Source of the DNA: Annona cherimola
Taxonomy: Eukaryota > Streptophyta > Magnoliopsida > Magnoliales > Annonaceae
Reading direction: 5' to 3'
Assembly: GCA_030490835.1 (NCBI GenBank)
Contig: CM059975.1
Location: 34,442,133-34,506,132, forward strand
Length of the DNA stretch: 64,000 nucleotides
Below the pieces are notes generated by a model that had not been told where the DNA came from, ran no database searches, and saw only the letters and a list, made by a program, of their open reading frames with translations. The translations under genes were made by a program, and so were the position numbers. Shown here in pieces: positions 1 to 11,999 of the stretch (positions within the stretch are counted from its first letter, which is position 1; every line of letters starts with the position of its first letter).

Positions 1-1039
1 CCTGCCACCTTGTCTGCTATTAATTCATCAAGACTATAATTTTGGTTTGGCTCTATTAAATAAGAGAAGCAAAGAGGACAACTCACCTCCCCGTAATCAT
101 ATTAGGGTAAGCTAACAACATTGGGAAGGCAGGTGAAAAATTGATTTGGCCAAAATTAAGCCTCCTATAAATTTTCAAAAATTGGTGTGTTTTTTATTAT
201 ATAACCTGCCATCTTGTCTTCTAATTAATAGCTATGCATGTAATTTGCAATTTCTATTATATATATTTTTTGAAAATTAAAAATAATTAATCCCCTATTA
301 ATTGGATAAAAAGAATAAAATAAAATAAAACAAATCAAAATTTTAAGCCAAGGTGACTCAATCCTTGGACTTCTATTTTACAACTATTGTTTCCACCATC
401 TCATTAACGTCTAACATGTGAATAACATAGTTTTAAGTATTATATATTCTGAAACTTTCATTAATAAATACATTGAACATAAAATTGTAAATTTTTTAGG
501 TGTTCTTCAATTACATCTTTCTGAATGCTACATTCGTAAATAAAAAGGAGTTTACATTTCTCTAGATGATGTAAAACCCATAAAGGTGTTTTGTATTTTG
601 CCGAACTAGGAACTTACATGATGCTATAGAATGTGATGGAATATAATAGAATTTACCACTCTCAAAACACTTTTTTAATTTTCAAATACAATATCTTATT
701 TTTCAATACATGACGACTATTATTTTTATATTTCTAATACTATGTTTTTCATTCCTAATGCACAATAATCCCTCCTCATCTCATTTACATTTTATCTCAT
801 CCAATTAGATTATTTCCAATTAGTATCTTGATTAAAAAACAAGGTGGTGTGTATATCATTATAAAAAAAATTTAGTTTTTGGTAAGTAAATTTTTCTTGG
901 AAATTTTGAAATTTAGTTGCTAAATAAAATTTTTGTTGTGAATAGCCAGTGGTATATGTGATACAGCAACAAAAAAAGTTTGATTATCAATGATTTATTG
1001 TTTTCACACAGACATTTTTTTATTGGTAAAGCATTATAT
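1..1039. other. AT-rich intergenic flank
   Basis: No gene is visible. A short direct repeat (cctgccaNcttgtct) occurs at the start and again near 207. The stretch around 600-860 has the A/T-rich, loosely inverted look of the MITEs seen elsewhere in the window, but I could not fix its ends. The last five bases before 1040 are the left target-site duplication of the copia element. Confidence 0.5.
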
Positions 1040-1500
1040 TGTTAGGAAAACCTTATTGATTAAATCCATAATCACCCTAGTATCCTTCATGCTATGTCAC
1101 GAAGAAATTAAAACCATAAGTGGAAGTGTACTTGAATCCATAGGAGCGATTGTTCTTGAATCTTGTAGTTTTTGGGTCTTCCAAGTTAATGTCCTAGGGT
1201 TTTCTGGAGCAGGTGGCTTCTCTTTTCCAATGATGGGATATCAGAAATGAAACTCTAATCTTTTCATAACTTGGGGACCACAACCATTTATATATAGAAA
1301 GTCTATCTTTCATATTTCTAATTTAGCCCATCATAAAAATAGAAATTAGAAATTATGTTGTAGGGTTTCTACGCATAGGAGACTCATACTTTATTAAATG
1401 ATTTAGGCCCATAAAACCTTATAGGATCACCTTTTAAAATTGAGCCATTATTTATGATAGCGTATATATAATTAATATATATATGTCCAAAATTCTAACA
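1040..1500 (-). repeat. 3' LTR of the nested copia element
   Basis: This 461-bp terminal repeat matches 14977-15438 along its whole length, with about 10% substitutions and small indels. Reading on the minus strand it starts TGTTAGAATT and ends TCCTAACA. The left flank carries the TATAT duplication. Confidence 0.92.
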
Positions 1501-1514
1501 ATCTCCCACTTGGA
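1501..1514 (-). other. Polypurine tract of the copia element
   Basis: On the minus strand the sequence directly before the 3' LTR reads TCCAAGTGGGAGAT, a typical plant copia polypurine tract that primes plus-strand DNA synthesis. The second copia element has the nearly identical AAAGTGGGAGAT at 40491-40502. Confidence 0.85.
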
Positions 1515-1899
1515 TTACATATATTTTATAATTATATATAACCTTATGAGCTCCAAATATTTTGTTATCATACTGAAAATCATCTCCGAACAATCTCGTC
1601 AATTAGTTATGCTAACATAGGGTCAAGGCAGCCTTTGTCACATTTATCATAACTAAACCCATCCATGATCACATATATCAAACATAACCAAACGATATAG
1701 ATTAAGTATGGATGCGTAGCATAGAAATTACATATAATGTAATCTAACATGCCTATTTCCAACTGTTCCGACTTATTTGGTGGGATCAAACCAAAACAAA
1801 AATACTGAATAACCAAAATACCAAATATTTTATTTCTGCAGAAAAATATCCATAACCATAGTAACGTGTCTAAACTAGAAAAATAAATAAATATAAACT

Positions 1900-4795
1900 T
1901 CCACTTAACTAGCATATTATTAAATGATACAACACCCGTATGAGCAATACACTCATGAAAGACCATAAAGTGTTACCCTTAGTAAGTGGATCCGCAACTT
2001 TGAAGTTTGTCACAATATGCTTTATAGACACTTTATATTCCCGAATCATTCCCTTAAAAACTAGAAACATTACTGAACTCCTATTGTTCTTAGAATATTA
2101 GACTACTAATTTATTATCACAAAATAACTTAAGTGGTCTTTCCATGATATCTATATTTTGCAGCCCTTTGACAAATTCTATAGTCATATTCCATAATTGG
2201 ATGCCTCATAATATGCTATAAACTCTGTTGTCATGGTTGAAAAGCTATAAGTCGCTACTTAGCACTTTTTCCTGATATAGTTTTTTCAACAAGCAGGCAG
2301 ATATAGCTTGAATTGGATCTCAAACTGTATTTGCATCTAATAAAATCAAAATCTGAATACCAGATGATCTCTAAGTTATCTGACTTTCTGTATGTAAACA
2401 TATAATATTTTATTCTCTAAAAATGTTTTAAGAAACTGTTTAGCTACTTCTTAAAGATCCATTCCTAAATTACTTAAATATTTGTCCAACATCCTAACAA
2501 TGTACATAATATCCGAATGCATACAAGTCTGAGATTCAAAACCTTAGCATAAATCAAACTTTCCATTGCTAAAGCATAGGAGTCTTTTGCATTTGTTTAG
2601 ATTTAAGATCATTCTTGGGATACTGATTTAAACAAAATTAATTTTGTCTCCTTTAACAAGGAGGTATGTTCTAATTTTCAATCCCGCATATCAAGTATCT
2701 TAAGTACTTTCTTAATATAGGTCTTTTGTGATAATCCAAAAGTACATCAAGAATAATCTTGATATATCTGAATTCCTAATTCAAAAGACGTATTTTCAAA
2801 AAAATTTAATTTCAAATTGCTTTGATAGAAATATCTTAATTTTATGCAATAAACTTATATTAATGTTGGGAAACAGTATGTCTATGTATTACTCCCATTG
2901 AAAACATGATTACTCCCACTGAACTTATAGTATATGCAATCATTAATCAAATTCATTTCAAAACCGAATGAAATGACAATTTGATGAAATTTGCAATACC
3001 ATTATTAGAAAACTTACTTGATCTCGTAAATGATTTTTTATTTTAAAAATCGAAAGTCTATTATGAATATTATCCTTATATTCATTTACTACAGCTCAAG
3101 GTTAAAACACTCATTACTAAAGTCATTTATCTTGAAAGAAATTTTCAATAAAATTAGAGAGAAATTTTTTTTATAATTTATGTCTTCCTTTTGAGTAAAG
3201 TTCATTGCGACAAGACAAGTCTTATGCCTTTTCACATTACCTTCCTTCTTAGTTTTAAATATCCATTTATAACCAATCAGCTTTATACCTTCAGGTAATA
3301 GATCAAGCTACCAAATCATCATTGTCTTTCACGAACTTAATCACGTATTTATGACATCGATCTACTTTTGAGAGTTTTTACTTTGCATTGCTTGACGGAA
3401 TCACCTTCTACTATTCTAATGTCATCCTGATGTATTGGAAAAATTTGATGCAACCATCAGAAACCGCATTCTCCTTTCTCTAGTAGATCTCTTCAATGAC
3501 ATCCATTCTTGAGGATGTTGAGCTTGATATAACCTGTTTATCAATGATGTCTTATAGATTTCTCTTTAAAGATATAGTCTCTAACTTTATCTCCCCCTCA
3601 AGCTTAATATCCTCAAAGAATTGACATTTTTGGTCTTAAAAGAACTGAATGTAGGATCATAGAATTTATATCTTGAGATTGTTCAACATATCTAATAATA
3701 TTCGAATTTTAAAAAGGCTAAATTAACTATTTCTAAATGAATAAGAATGACCAAATTTATTCAATACAGAAATAGAAACTAAATTCCATTAAAAATTATA
3801 TCATATGTCTTTTTCAAATTCAAATAAAATTGAGTTTTTAATAATAACAACTTAAATATCTATATAGCCTTAATAGTATCTAATTTGCTATCGCCTCCAT
3901 CGATGAATCTTTCATCATCATTTGGCTTTTTAGCAACTCAAGCAACCCCTCATGGACACCCTTACATGAATAGCAACACCAAATCTATTTATAAAAATGT
4001 GTCTTGGGTCTAAGGCTAAATTAATCACTGAACAAACTAAAATGAAAAATGTACCCTTATTGGTACAATTCTCCTCTATGTGTTCAAGAGCTTGTCAAAA
4101 GTAATAGCTAAATTTCTTATTTGGTTTCTTTTATGTTGGGCTACTCGTAGTTTTCTTATCATTTTTCATATCTTTATAGGCACTTACCAAGTAAGTACTA
4201 TTAGTCTTTTCTTACTTCAACTTATTCTTCTTTTGCACATAATAAAAATAAGTTCATCAAGAGATCATTTATCCTTTTTCCAGTCATAATTAACTTTAAA
4301 CTGACTAAATTGTGTTTAGGAGAATCAAAACTAAATGTACCAGCAAATCCGCTTTAACCTTAGTGCCTTTAGTTTTAAAGTAAGAAGAGACAAGTACTCC
4401 CTTATATTTCCTTTAACCTTATACCTTATTGAAATCAAGTTCGACTGAATTGTACTCATTTCAGCTTTATTACTTTTAGCAAAACACTTTATTATTTTCT
4501 TAATATAAATTTTGTCATTAGTTACCTTTTCGGACATGATACCCGCTTAAAAGTTTCTAAAATTTTGTAATTTATAATCATAAAACTCATGCAATTTGAA
4601 TAATTTTGCTTTTCAAAGTTCTTGTTTTTGCTCATTGGAACTTTTAACCGCAACAATAGTCAATTGTTCAATCCTTAGTGCAAGGTTTAGATTCATAATG
4701 CCAAAAATGATCATAATATTTTATTTTCATTACTTCAACATGAAAATAGAAAAAATGTTGGCAGATATAACATAAGCAAATAAATTAACCAAAAA
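1900..4795 (-). pseudogene. Decayed copia gag-pol polyprotein
   Basis: Minus-strand remains of a copia polyprotein, recognised by alignment with the better preserved copy at 36346-40111. The gag part lies around 4800-4250 and includes a region encoding KGNIREYLSLLTLKLKALRL, the counterpart of the conserved gag core of the other copy. The C-terminal end near 1966-1910 encodes HECIAHTGVVSFNNMLV, the usual tail after RNase H in this family. Between them the reading frame is broken by many stops and frameshifts, so no functional protein is possible. Domain borders inside are not resolvable by eye. Confidence 0.75.
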
Positions 4796-5365
4796 TTAAA
4801 CAAAACAATATGTTCACATAAGTTTTATATGAAATTTTAGCAATTTAAATAATGGTAGGGCCCATCATAAGATACCTAGCACAACATTAATACTTAGTCT
4901 TTGGACAAAAGCATTAATTTATAAGTGGTACTCTTGATGTAGTAATCAAATATTGATAATGAAGTCCTGTCAAATAATAAGTCTTTCTTTGGACCGACTA
5001 TTATTCACATGAAATACCTAATAATTATCACATATTTATCACCATAGGTGTCTATGTAATCCGGCCAAATATTAACCTTCCTTTGGGCCGATCAATATCC
5101 ACATTAATTACATATCCATAATATTTTGGTGTCGTAATCAAATATTAACAATAAAATCCTATTAAACAACAAGTCTTTCTTTGGATTGACTTGTTATTCA
5201 CATGGAGTACCAAATAATTGTTACATATTTATTACCATAAGTGTGTACGCAATTCGGCCAAATATTAATCTTCCTTTGGGCCAATGAATATTCGCATAAA
5301 TTACATACACACAATTATCTTAACGTCTTAAAAATAAATTAACTTACACACGAGAGGCTACTTTG
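4796..5365 (-). other. Copia 5' leader, gag-proximal part
   Basis: Non-coding leader of the minus-strand copia element, matching 35930-36345 of the plus-strand copia copy. It contains two diverged tandem copies of a segment of roughly 230 bp (about 4880-5110 and 5110-5340), recognisable by repeated phrases such as agtctttctttgga and attaNccttcctttgggcc. The leader continues at 7722-8378 beyond the inserted hAT element. Confidence 0.6.
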
Positions 5366-5559
5366 GTAGCATGTAGGGGTGCAACTTGGGCCGGGTTCAG
5401 CCCGAACCCGGCCCGCCGAACCCGCATTTTGGCAGTGTTGAAACTGCCTATTCTCCAGCCCGAACCCGATTTCTCGGGTTGAACCCGAGACCGATTTGAA
5501 ATCGGTTCGGTTTCGGGTTGATAAGAATCCTAACCCGCGCAACCCGAACCCGAATTGAT

Positions 5560-5945
5560 AGCTTACTGTATAAAAGTGATTTTTCGTGCGATGGCGATGG
5601 GTGCCCTGATTTCGGATTTTCCCCCACAAAATTTTCCTGCGTTCCGCCAAATCTGATCTTCCCACAGCCCTCTCCAGCTCTCCTGCGACTGCGATTCGTC
5701 CTTGAGACGAGAATTCCTCTGCCGGCAGCACAGCAGCAGATCTCGGCGACTGCGATTCGTCCTCGAGAATTCCTCTGTCGTCCAGAATCCAGATCCTTCT
5801 TCACCTCCGACGTCGGCGAGCTCGTCCCGGCCACGGCAGCATCTAGCAGCCAGCATGGCAGCCGCAGAAACAGCCGGCTAGTCGCCCACAGCAGCTGCAT
5901 CCCGGAGAGTGGCTTCTCTCGTCCTGCCTGGCTGCCCCTCCCTCC
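5560..5945 (+). other. GC-rich block in the Pack-hAT, probable captured 5' region
   Basis: This block is far richer in G+C and CpG than anything near it. It contains a tandem duplication: gactgcgattcgtcct followed by gagaattcctctg appears near 5687 and again near 5748. It ends in a pyrimidine tract and CAG, like a splice acceptor. On the plus strand it is open for 190 codons (5518-6090), but I recognise no domain. It may be a captured promoter/first-exon region, from the same MAP65 gene or from another gene. Confidence 0.45.
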
Positions 5946-6350
5946 TTCAGTTTTTAACACGCCTTGTGCCATGTGCATAAAGCCTACATTTTGGATGAGG
6001 GTATGTTCAATGCATAACATTCTTTCAGGAAAGAAATCAATGCATGCTTCAAACTTCATATCTGGATCTCGTAGATGGTTTAGTCATTAATAGAGGACCA
6101 CTTTCGGATGCAGTGCGTGATCCTTTATCTAGTAAAGAACCGCTTCCTCTGAGTTGAAACTGGAGTCCTACATGCCCTTTCTCATCTCTAGGTCCCTGTT
6201 GCTCAAGTTTGAAGTCTTATATGCTCTATTAGTCTGTTTCAATGGCTATCTGATGTTTCTGAATTTTCCAGTAATGATAATGCAAATTGGATTCTCTGCA
6301 TCAGGTTTACATACTCGTTCACTACTGATGCACTTTATTTTCCACTGTAG

Positions 6351-7199
6351 CTCCAAGATCTAGGCGGTACACTTGTGGAATTATGGAACCTGATGGATAT
6401 CCCCGCGGAAGAGCAAAAACGTTTCAACCATGTTGCATGCTTAATGTGTGTCAAAGCTGATGATATATCAGGGCAAGGCCTCCTTGCAATGGATGTCATT
6501 GAGCAGGTGAACTTATCTCCTCTTTGAAAACTTGACGCTTACAATTTTGCTTCTGATTGTAGCTTGACTCGTTTTCTCCCTTTCCTTTTTTACTAGTAGA
6601 CTGAAGCTGAAGTCCAGAGGTTGAATGTTCTGAAAGTTAGCAAGATGAAGGAACTGGTTTTCAAGAAGCAAAAAGAGGTAGAAGAAATCTACAGGGGAGT
6701 CCACATGGATGTTGATAGTGAGGCTGCAAGGCAGATTCTTCTCAGCCTTATTGATTCTGGTTTGTATGCTCTCTTTCTGTGTGTCTGTCTGTCTATTTAA
6801 ATTTTTTAAAAATAAATTTCGTTTATTTTCTATAGAACAATGGGGACTACCATTTGTACTAAAGTGTACAGAATGCTTTGCTTCCTGAAACCAGTTTTTA
6901 TGTTTAAAATTTCTTTCATGTATGAGTATCGAATCCCTTGAGAAAAGCCTGTGGTTATGTTTCATTACTTTCTCTGATGGTGATCTTTAACATTTCTCTT
7001 GAAGACTATATTCAACTCATAATTTTTTTTTTCATGTTTATTTGCAGGAACTATAGATCTGTCTGAACTTCTTGCTGGTATGGATGATCAGATTAAAAAG
7101 GCTAAAGAGCAGGCTCTAAGCAGAAAGGACGTTTTGGATAAGGTGGAGAAATGGATGTTTGCTTCCGAGGAAGAGAATTGGCTGGATGACTATGAAAGG
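6351..7199 (+). pseudogene. Captured MAP65 microtubule-bundling protein gene, three exons
   Basis: Three exons with canonical GT..AG introns: 6351-6506, 6600-6759 and 7048-7199. Joined, they stay open for 156 codons with matching intron phases. The product contains LQDLGGTLVELWNLMD, then KMKELVFKKQKEVEEIYRG, then LLAGMDDQIKKAKEQALSRK and VEKWMFASEEENWLDDYER, the central spectrin-like region of plant MAP65 (Ase1/PRC1 family) proteins. These cross-link antiparallel microtubules in the phragmoplast and cortical arrays. Full-length members have about 550-700 residues, so the N-terminal dimerisation part and the C-terminal microtubule-binding part are both absent. The wording is closest to what I know of MAP65-3-like members, but the paralogue is uncertain. 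No in-frame start is evident in front of the first exon. It could be transcribed from the GC-rich block, which is not shown. Confidence 0.88.
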
Positions 7200-7593
7200 G
7201 TAATGCGAAGTAGCGATACACATGAATACTATAATATTTTTGTGATCGTCTAGGTAGAGTGACATCATGGGAGAATAAATGGGATATCCTTGACATGCAG
7301 TGATACTTGACATCGGGCATGTTAAAAACTGACGGACAAAGGTTGTACTTCTACATTCATCAAAATATGGTTGCTATTCAACTTAATGCGAAGAGAATGC
7401 CCAAAACAGGTTTTTCTTCTTAATACTCTTAAATGGTATTTAAATTTTTTTTGCTTTCTTCTAATAAATTGTTATTTTAGATTTTTTTTAGCAATAGATT
7501 TGTGATTAAATGAGTGTAGGATATATATTTATAGTAACATGTCAATCCGAAACTCAACCCGAAACTCAACCCGAGCCCGAATTTCAAAAATAG

Positions 7594-7674
7594 GGTTAGG
7601 GTTGAGGTTTTACAAATAGGGTTAGGGTTAGGGTTAGGGTTGAAGATTTACAAATAGGGTTAGGGTTAGGGTCG
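7594..7674 (+). repeat. TTAGGG-like short tandem repeats in the hAT end
   Basis: Runs of the hexamer TAGGGT occur in three clusters separated by a short phrase (ttNacaaatagggttaggg). They lie in the right subterminal region of the Pack-hAT. They probably expanded from the element's own GGGTT/AACCC-type subterminal motif. The plant telomere heptamer is TTTAGGG, so this is not a canonical plant telomere remnant. Confidence 0.7.
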
Positions 7675-7721
7675 AGGTGAACCCGAGTTTCATGAGCCCG
7701 AGTTGCACCCCTAGTAGCATG

Positions 7722-8378
7722 TTATTTCAATCAATTTATTATAAAACATTAGACATCCATAAAAAATACTTGTACCATTATTTTAATTTAATAAAAAGTC
7801 CAAAATATTGAACTTTTTTTTGAATTTCAAACATAAAACTTTTGCATAATAATGGGTCAATTTGAATTTAAACATCCAAAAATTCAAAAGTGAATTTTGC
7901 ACAACAACAGGTTAATATGAATTTTAATAGAAGGTAACAACTCATAGAAGCATGAAAATTATTCACAAATTGCCTTCTAAATTCCTATAAATTAACCATG
8001 CGCATATAATTCAAAAATTGAATATATTTACATAAAATTCACACAATTGATATTTCTGGACCTATTCGGCTTAATCAGACCCTTCCATTTGATCCAGAAT
8101 GTCCAAAAACATAGAAAACCACTATTGGGTCATCTAAATTGGATACCGGGATCATAAAATATGTTAAATTTTATTTGGACGGTTCATAATGAGTCACGTG
8201 TCCTTTTGTTAGATTTCAAACGGGCTAGGCTGGGCTGGGTTGAGCTAGATGGATCCCGCCTGGGCTTTAAAAAAAGGGCCTAACTATTTGGGTCGTGGAC
8301 GGGCTGGGCTGTTAGGTTTGGCCTAGCTAGATTTGGCTGAAACTTGATTGGGCTGCCTGTACCGCTTCCACCTGGTCT
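7722..8378 (-). other. Copia 5' leader, LTR-proximal part
   Basis: Continuation of the minus-strand copia leader after the hAT insertion. It matches 35500-35930 of the plus-strand copia copy, including the phrase for tccattNgatNcagaatgtc and a tract rich in GGGCT near 8220-8350. The right end is the GAAAA target duplication of the next solo LTR. Confidence 0.6.
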
Positions 8379-8383
8379 GAAAA

Positions 8384-11300
8384 TGTGAAACCCGCAATCC
8401 TAGAATAGCACATGTAAACCTAGGGTTGTAAACCCTAGATCCCTGTACTGATTTTATGATAAATAAAATTTATGAAATATGTTATATTTTACAAATATGT
8501 ACTAGAGGTTAAAATAATGCAATTAAGAATGTGACGCACGTGAATAGTGCACGTGAATAGTAAACGTGCATAGTAATTGTGGATTAAGATATGTGATTAT
8601 GAGTTAATCACTTGATTAACCTAATCACAAAAAGTCAAAAGGAGAATTAATCACTACAAGACAAAATAGTATTACTTTTGGATATTCTAATCCAAATTTG
8701 GATTTTAGTGGAGAAATAGAAAAAAAAATCATAATTTGCAATCCGGGCGTCGGAATTAGATGAAATTTTTTATGGATGGTTAAAAATACATGATAAACAT
8801 GATGGATGGTATAAGATGTGATGAAACTCACAAATTAATGGTCAAGATGAAGTGTCAAATAGATGTTGAAAAAGTAACTTAACTTTTTATTAAATATACT
8901 TTGACTTTTTAATAAAGTAAATAATTAAAAAAAAATAAAATTAAATGCAAATGCAGCATGGCAGGGACGTGCAAGGGGGTTGCTGACTTTTGGGGTCATG
9001 ATCCAATGGTCACAAATCAATTTTTATCATTAATCAAGGGTTGAGATTAAGTTGCTTAAAAATAATTAATTTTAAAATTAAAAAAATAGGATAAAAATAG
9101 GGCTGCAATAGGGCTGCTGTAGCAGGCCTAGGGTGGCTGCTCTTGGCTCAAGGCACCTTTTGGAAATTAGAAAAAAACACATTTGCAAATTTACACCTCA
9201 AGCAAGGGGGTAAATTGCAATTCAATGAAAAATCAAAAAAGTATAATTAGGGGCATGGGGTGAACTTCCAAAGGCACAATCCCAGCTCCACTTGAGCCAT
9301 TCTAAGTTCCCAAGCCATCCAAAACACGTTTTGGCCTTGAAAGAAAGAAGGAGAGAAGATTTGAGAGAGAAGGGCCAAGTAGAAGGGGAGTTTTTCTACT
9401 TCAGGTAAGGGGATTCTTCCCAAACTTGTTTTGGATGTTAAGTAGGGTAAAACCATGCTTAGATAATGCCCAAGCATGATAAAATAAGTATAGATATAAT
9501 GTTTAAATGGAATTATGCCAAAACATCAAAAATTTGGAGCGAATATAGGGTATTCGGCAAGATAGCACATGATATGTGTAAATAATGCTCCAAAATTGAT
9601 AAATGATGATTTGAGATGAATGAATATGATGTTGGGATGATGATATATCAATTTCATAATTTTTGGAATTAAGGATTATGCTTAAGTGAATTTATGTTGA
9701 TTTTTAGTATATGGAGAAAATGATTTTTTTGGCCAAGTAAATGATGATAAATTCAAAATATATGAAATGTCCAATGATATACTAGGCATAAGGTATGTCA
9801 TGGTATTTTTTATTTTTGGAAAAAAATGTCAATTTTTGAAACCCATGAACAGTAACCACGTTGCTGTGAACAGTAACCACGGATGAACAGTAATCGGCTA
9901 CAGTGATATGCTACAGTGATATGCTACAGTAACAGCGTGATTTTTGGAGAAAATTTTAGATTTATTTTTATATTTTATGAGGATAAATGGATTGAATTTT
10001 TTAAGGATTTATGGATAAAAATCCATATAAGAAAATGATGATCACGCATTTTTAAGGATAACCTCTATAAAAAAATTTATGGTGGAAAATAAGGTCATAA
10101 ATAAATATAAAATATGCATGATAAAGTATGTATATCCTTTTCACTTGTATAGGAAAAGGAAAGGAAAGGATAAAGGAGTCGGATTAAAGCAAAGCAAAGG
10201 TAAGCAAGCAAACTTTTGAAAATGATTTTTATATAGTGCAACTATGGAATATGTTAAATTTGCTTTATTATAAGCAAATTCATATGGAAGTAAGAAGAAA
10301 GGTTGAAGTATGTGGGAATTGCTTTATCATAAGCAAATCCTTATAAATAATGAGAAAGATGAAAATGGTTGCATTATAATGGAAAAGGAAAAGTTTTGAT
10401 TTTCAAAATGATATTTTGTTTTATCGAATGAATTTAAAATGATTTATTAAAATGTTTTGAAATGGATTTAAGGAAGGCCAACCAATAACCGATTTAAATG
10501 AAGATTTCTTTTAAATGACCAAAGGATCATACAAGCATATCTTCATATAGAAGAAACTTAAGTGTTATGTGGACAAAGAATATGATATATATATATAGAA
10601 AATGAATTATGCATTAGTATATCCTTTGTTCATGAAAAAATCTAGAAACGAGAAGAAAAATGTTTCCAAAGTCTTTGATTTCCAAATATTAAAATGTTTT
10701 TCAAAATTGTTTTACCGATCAAAAATGATTTATAAACATTTGTTTAGCAATGTTTCAAATTTACTATTTCTCAAATATTTGAAATGTTTTAAGAATGTGT
10801 CATTTAAATGTTTTTAAAATTATTTAAGGTTGGTCATCCTTACAAAATATTTTTATTAACTTGTTAACTTGAGCTATGCCGAGTTATCAAGTTAGAGATA
10901 GAAATACAGGCCGAGGTCTGTACTATTTTGAAAGGTTATGCTAGCATCAGATTTTGAAAAGGAAAAAGACATAGATTAAGGTCTGTGGGGTTTTATAAAA
11001 AGCATGCTAGCATATGAACGTGAAGAATGTGCACATGAGCTATGTACTAGGTTTATTGTAGAGGATATGCAGACCGGACGCGGTTGCAAGATGGGCCCCC
11101 TCTACATAGGCCAAGTCGCTTCAAAAGGCGAAATGCCGGCGGCGCCCTCCCTGAAATGGGAGAAGAACACGGATAACTGCTTAGCTCACGAGTTATCAAT
11201 AGAGATGGTTTCTCTCCTAAGGAGGAAAGGGTGATCACTTGGTAAGTGTCACCTACCAGACGGACAGAAACGTTATGCATGATGCATATGCTTGTTTTAA

Positions 11301-11931
11301 AAAGGTTTTATGAAAAATGTTTTAAGGACATGAGAATGTCCTTGGAGAAAGAAAGTTTTATGGAAAACGTTTTATGTTCGTGAAAAAGAGGTTTACATGT
11401 TAAGTTTGCAAGCATATGTTTTACGCAAGGTTTTATGAAAAGGTTTCCACTGGTTGATAGTAGATCACTTGATAAGTGTCTACTATTGAACGAGAGAAAT
11501 GCATTTAAATGGAAAAAAAAAACGCTTGCTTACTGAGTTTCGACTCACGTTTTGCTTTTCAAACCATAGACAGGTACAACACAGGTCAAGAAGAAAAGGA
11601 AAAAGAAGGTATGAAGAAAATTTTATGATATGCTGATCCATATATGGTATGACATGAACATATGATAAGGAGTTTTCAAATTATGTATGTATAAAATGTT
11701 CAGGTTAAAATAACCTGCATTGTACAAAAACAAGTATGAATGTTATCAATGATAATTGAGATTTGATGATAAGTATGTGTTTTTATATGACGAAAGAAAA
11801 AGAAAAATTTTTTTGACGAGATCGAATTAAGTACCCGCCGCGTGATCAGGGCAACAATCCTGATTCACAATTACCAATCGACAAGATCTTGGAGTAAGGA
11901 CAAATGTGACGCCTCGGTTCGGGGCGCCACA
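8384..11931 (+). repeat. 3.5 kb solo LTR, copy A (probably Ty3/gypsy)
   Basis: Starts TGTGAAACCC, ends GGGGCGCCACA and is flanked by the exact 5-bp duplication GAAAA (8379-8383 and 11932-11936). No internal domain or second LTR is present, so it is best read as a solo LTR left by unequal recombination. A second copy of about 3.1 kb lies at 28513-31610. Both contain repeated tgaacagtaacc-type phrases near 9845-9945, the phrase ttgcttactgagtttcgactc near the end, and gcgtgatcagggcaacaatcc close to the 3' border. LTR length and these phrases recall Tekay/Del-type gypsy LTRs; that assignment is inference. No significant coding sequence is seen. Confidence 0.85.
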
Positions 11932-11999
11932 GAAAACAAGCCCACTCAGGTGCAAAAGAGGCCGACTATGGGCCTAAGCCCAAACCCAGCTCGTAAAAT

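Larger units (their letters stand above)
5374..7713 (+). mobile_element. Pack-hAT: hAT element carrying a captured host gene
   Basis: A 2340-bp element with 13-bp terminal inverted repeats (TAGGGGTGCAACT and its complement) and an exact 8-bp target duplication GTAGCATG (5366-5373 and 7714-7721), the size made by hAT transposases. Subterminal sequences are rich in CCCGAACCC-type repeats, as in the two related elements at 12000 and 52086. No transposase is encoded. The interior instead carries a GC-rich block and three exons of a MAP65 gene with their introns, so this is a non-autonomous transduplicate that must have moved using transposase from elsewhere. It sits in the leader of the copia element, so it is younger than that element. 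Confidence 0.9.

Noticed and set aside
990..1250. 86-codon plus-strand frame
   Set aside because: It lies in the 3' LTR of the minus-strand copia element and is antisense to it.
1607..1966. Possible membrane protein of 119 residues
   Set aside because: It is the tail of the copia polyprotein plus the following untranslated AT-rich DNA; the hydrophobic look comes from AT composition.
5448..6059. Long minus-strand open frame of 203 codons in the GC-rich block
   Set aside because: It is opposite the captured plus-strand material, shows no domain, and long frames are expected in GC-rich DNA. It reads through hAT subterminal repeats.
6513..6965. 150-codon minus-strand frame
   Set aside because: It is antisense to the MAP65 exon 6600-6759 and its introns, so it is a shadow frame.
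7594..7674. Telomere or ancient chromosome-fusion point
   Set aside because: The hexamers are inside precisely bounded hAT ends and are not the plant TTTAGGG repeat.
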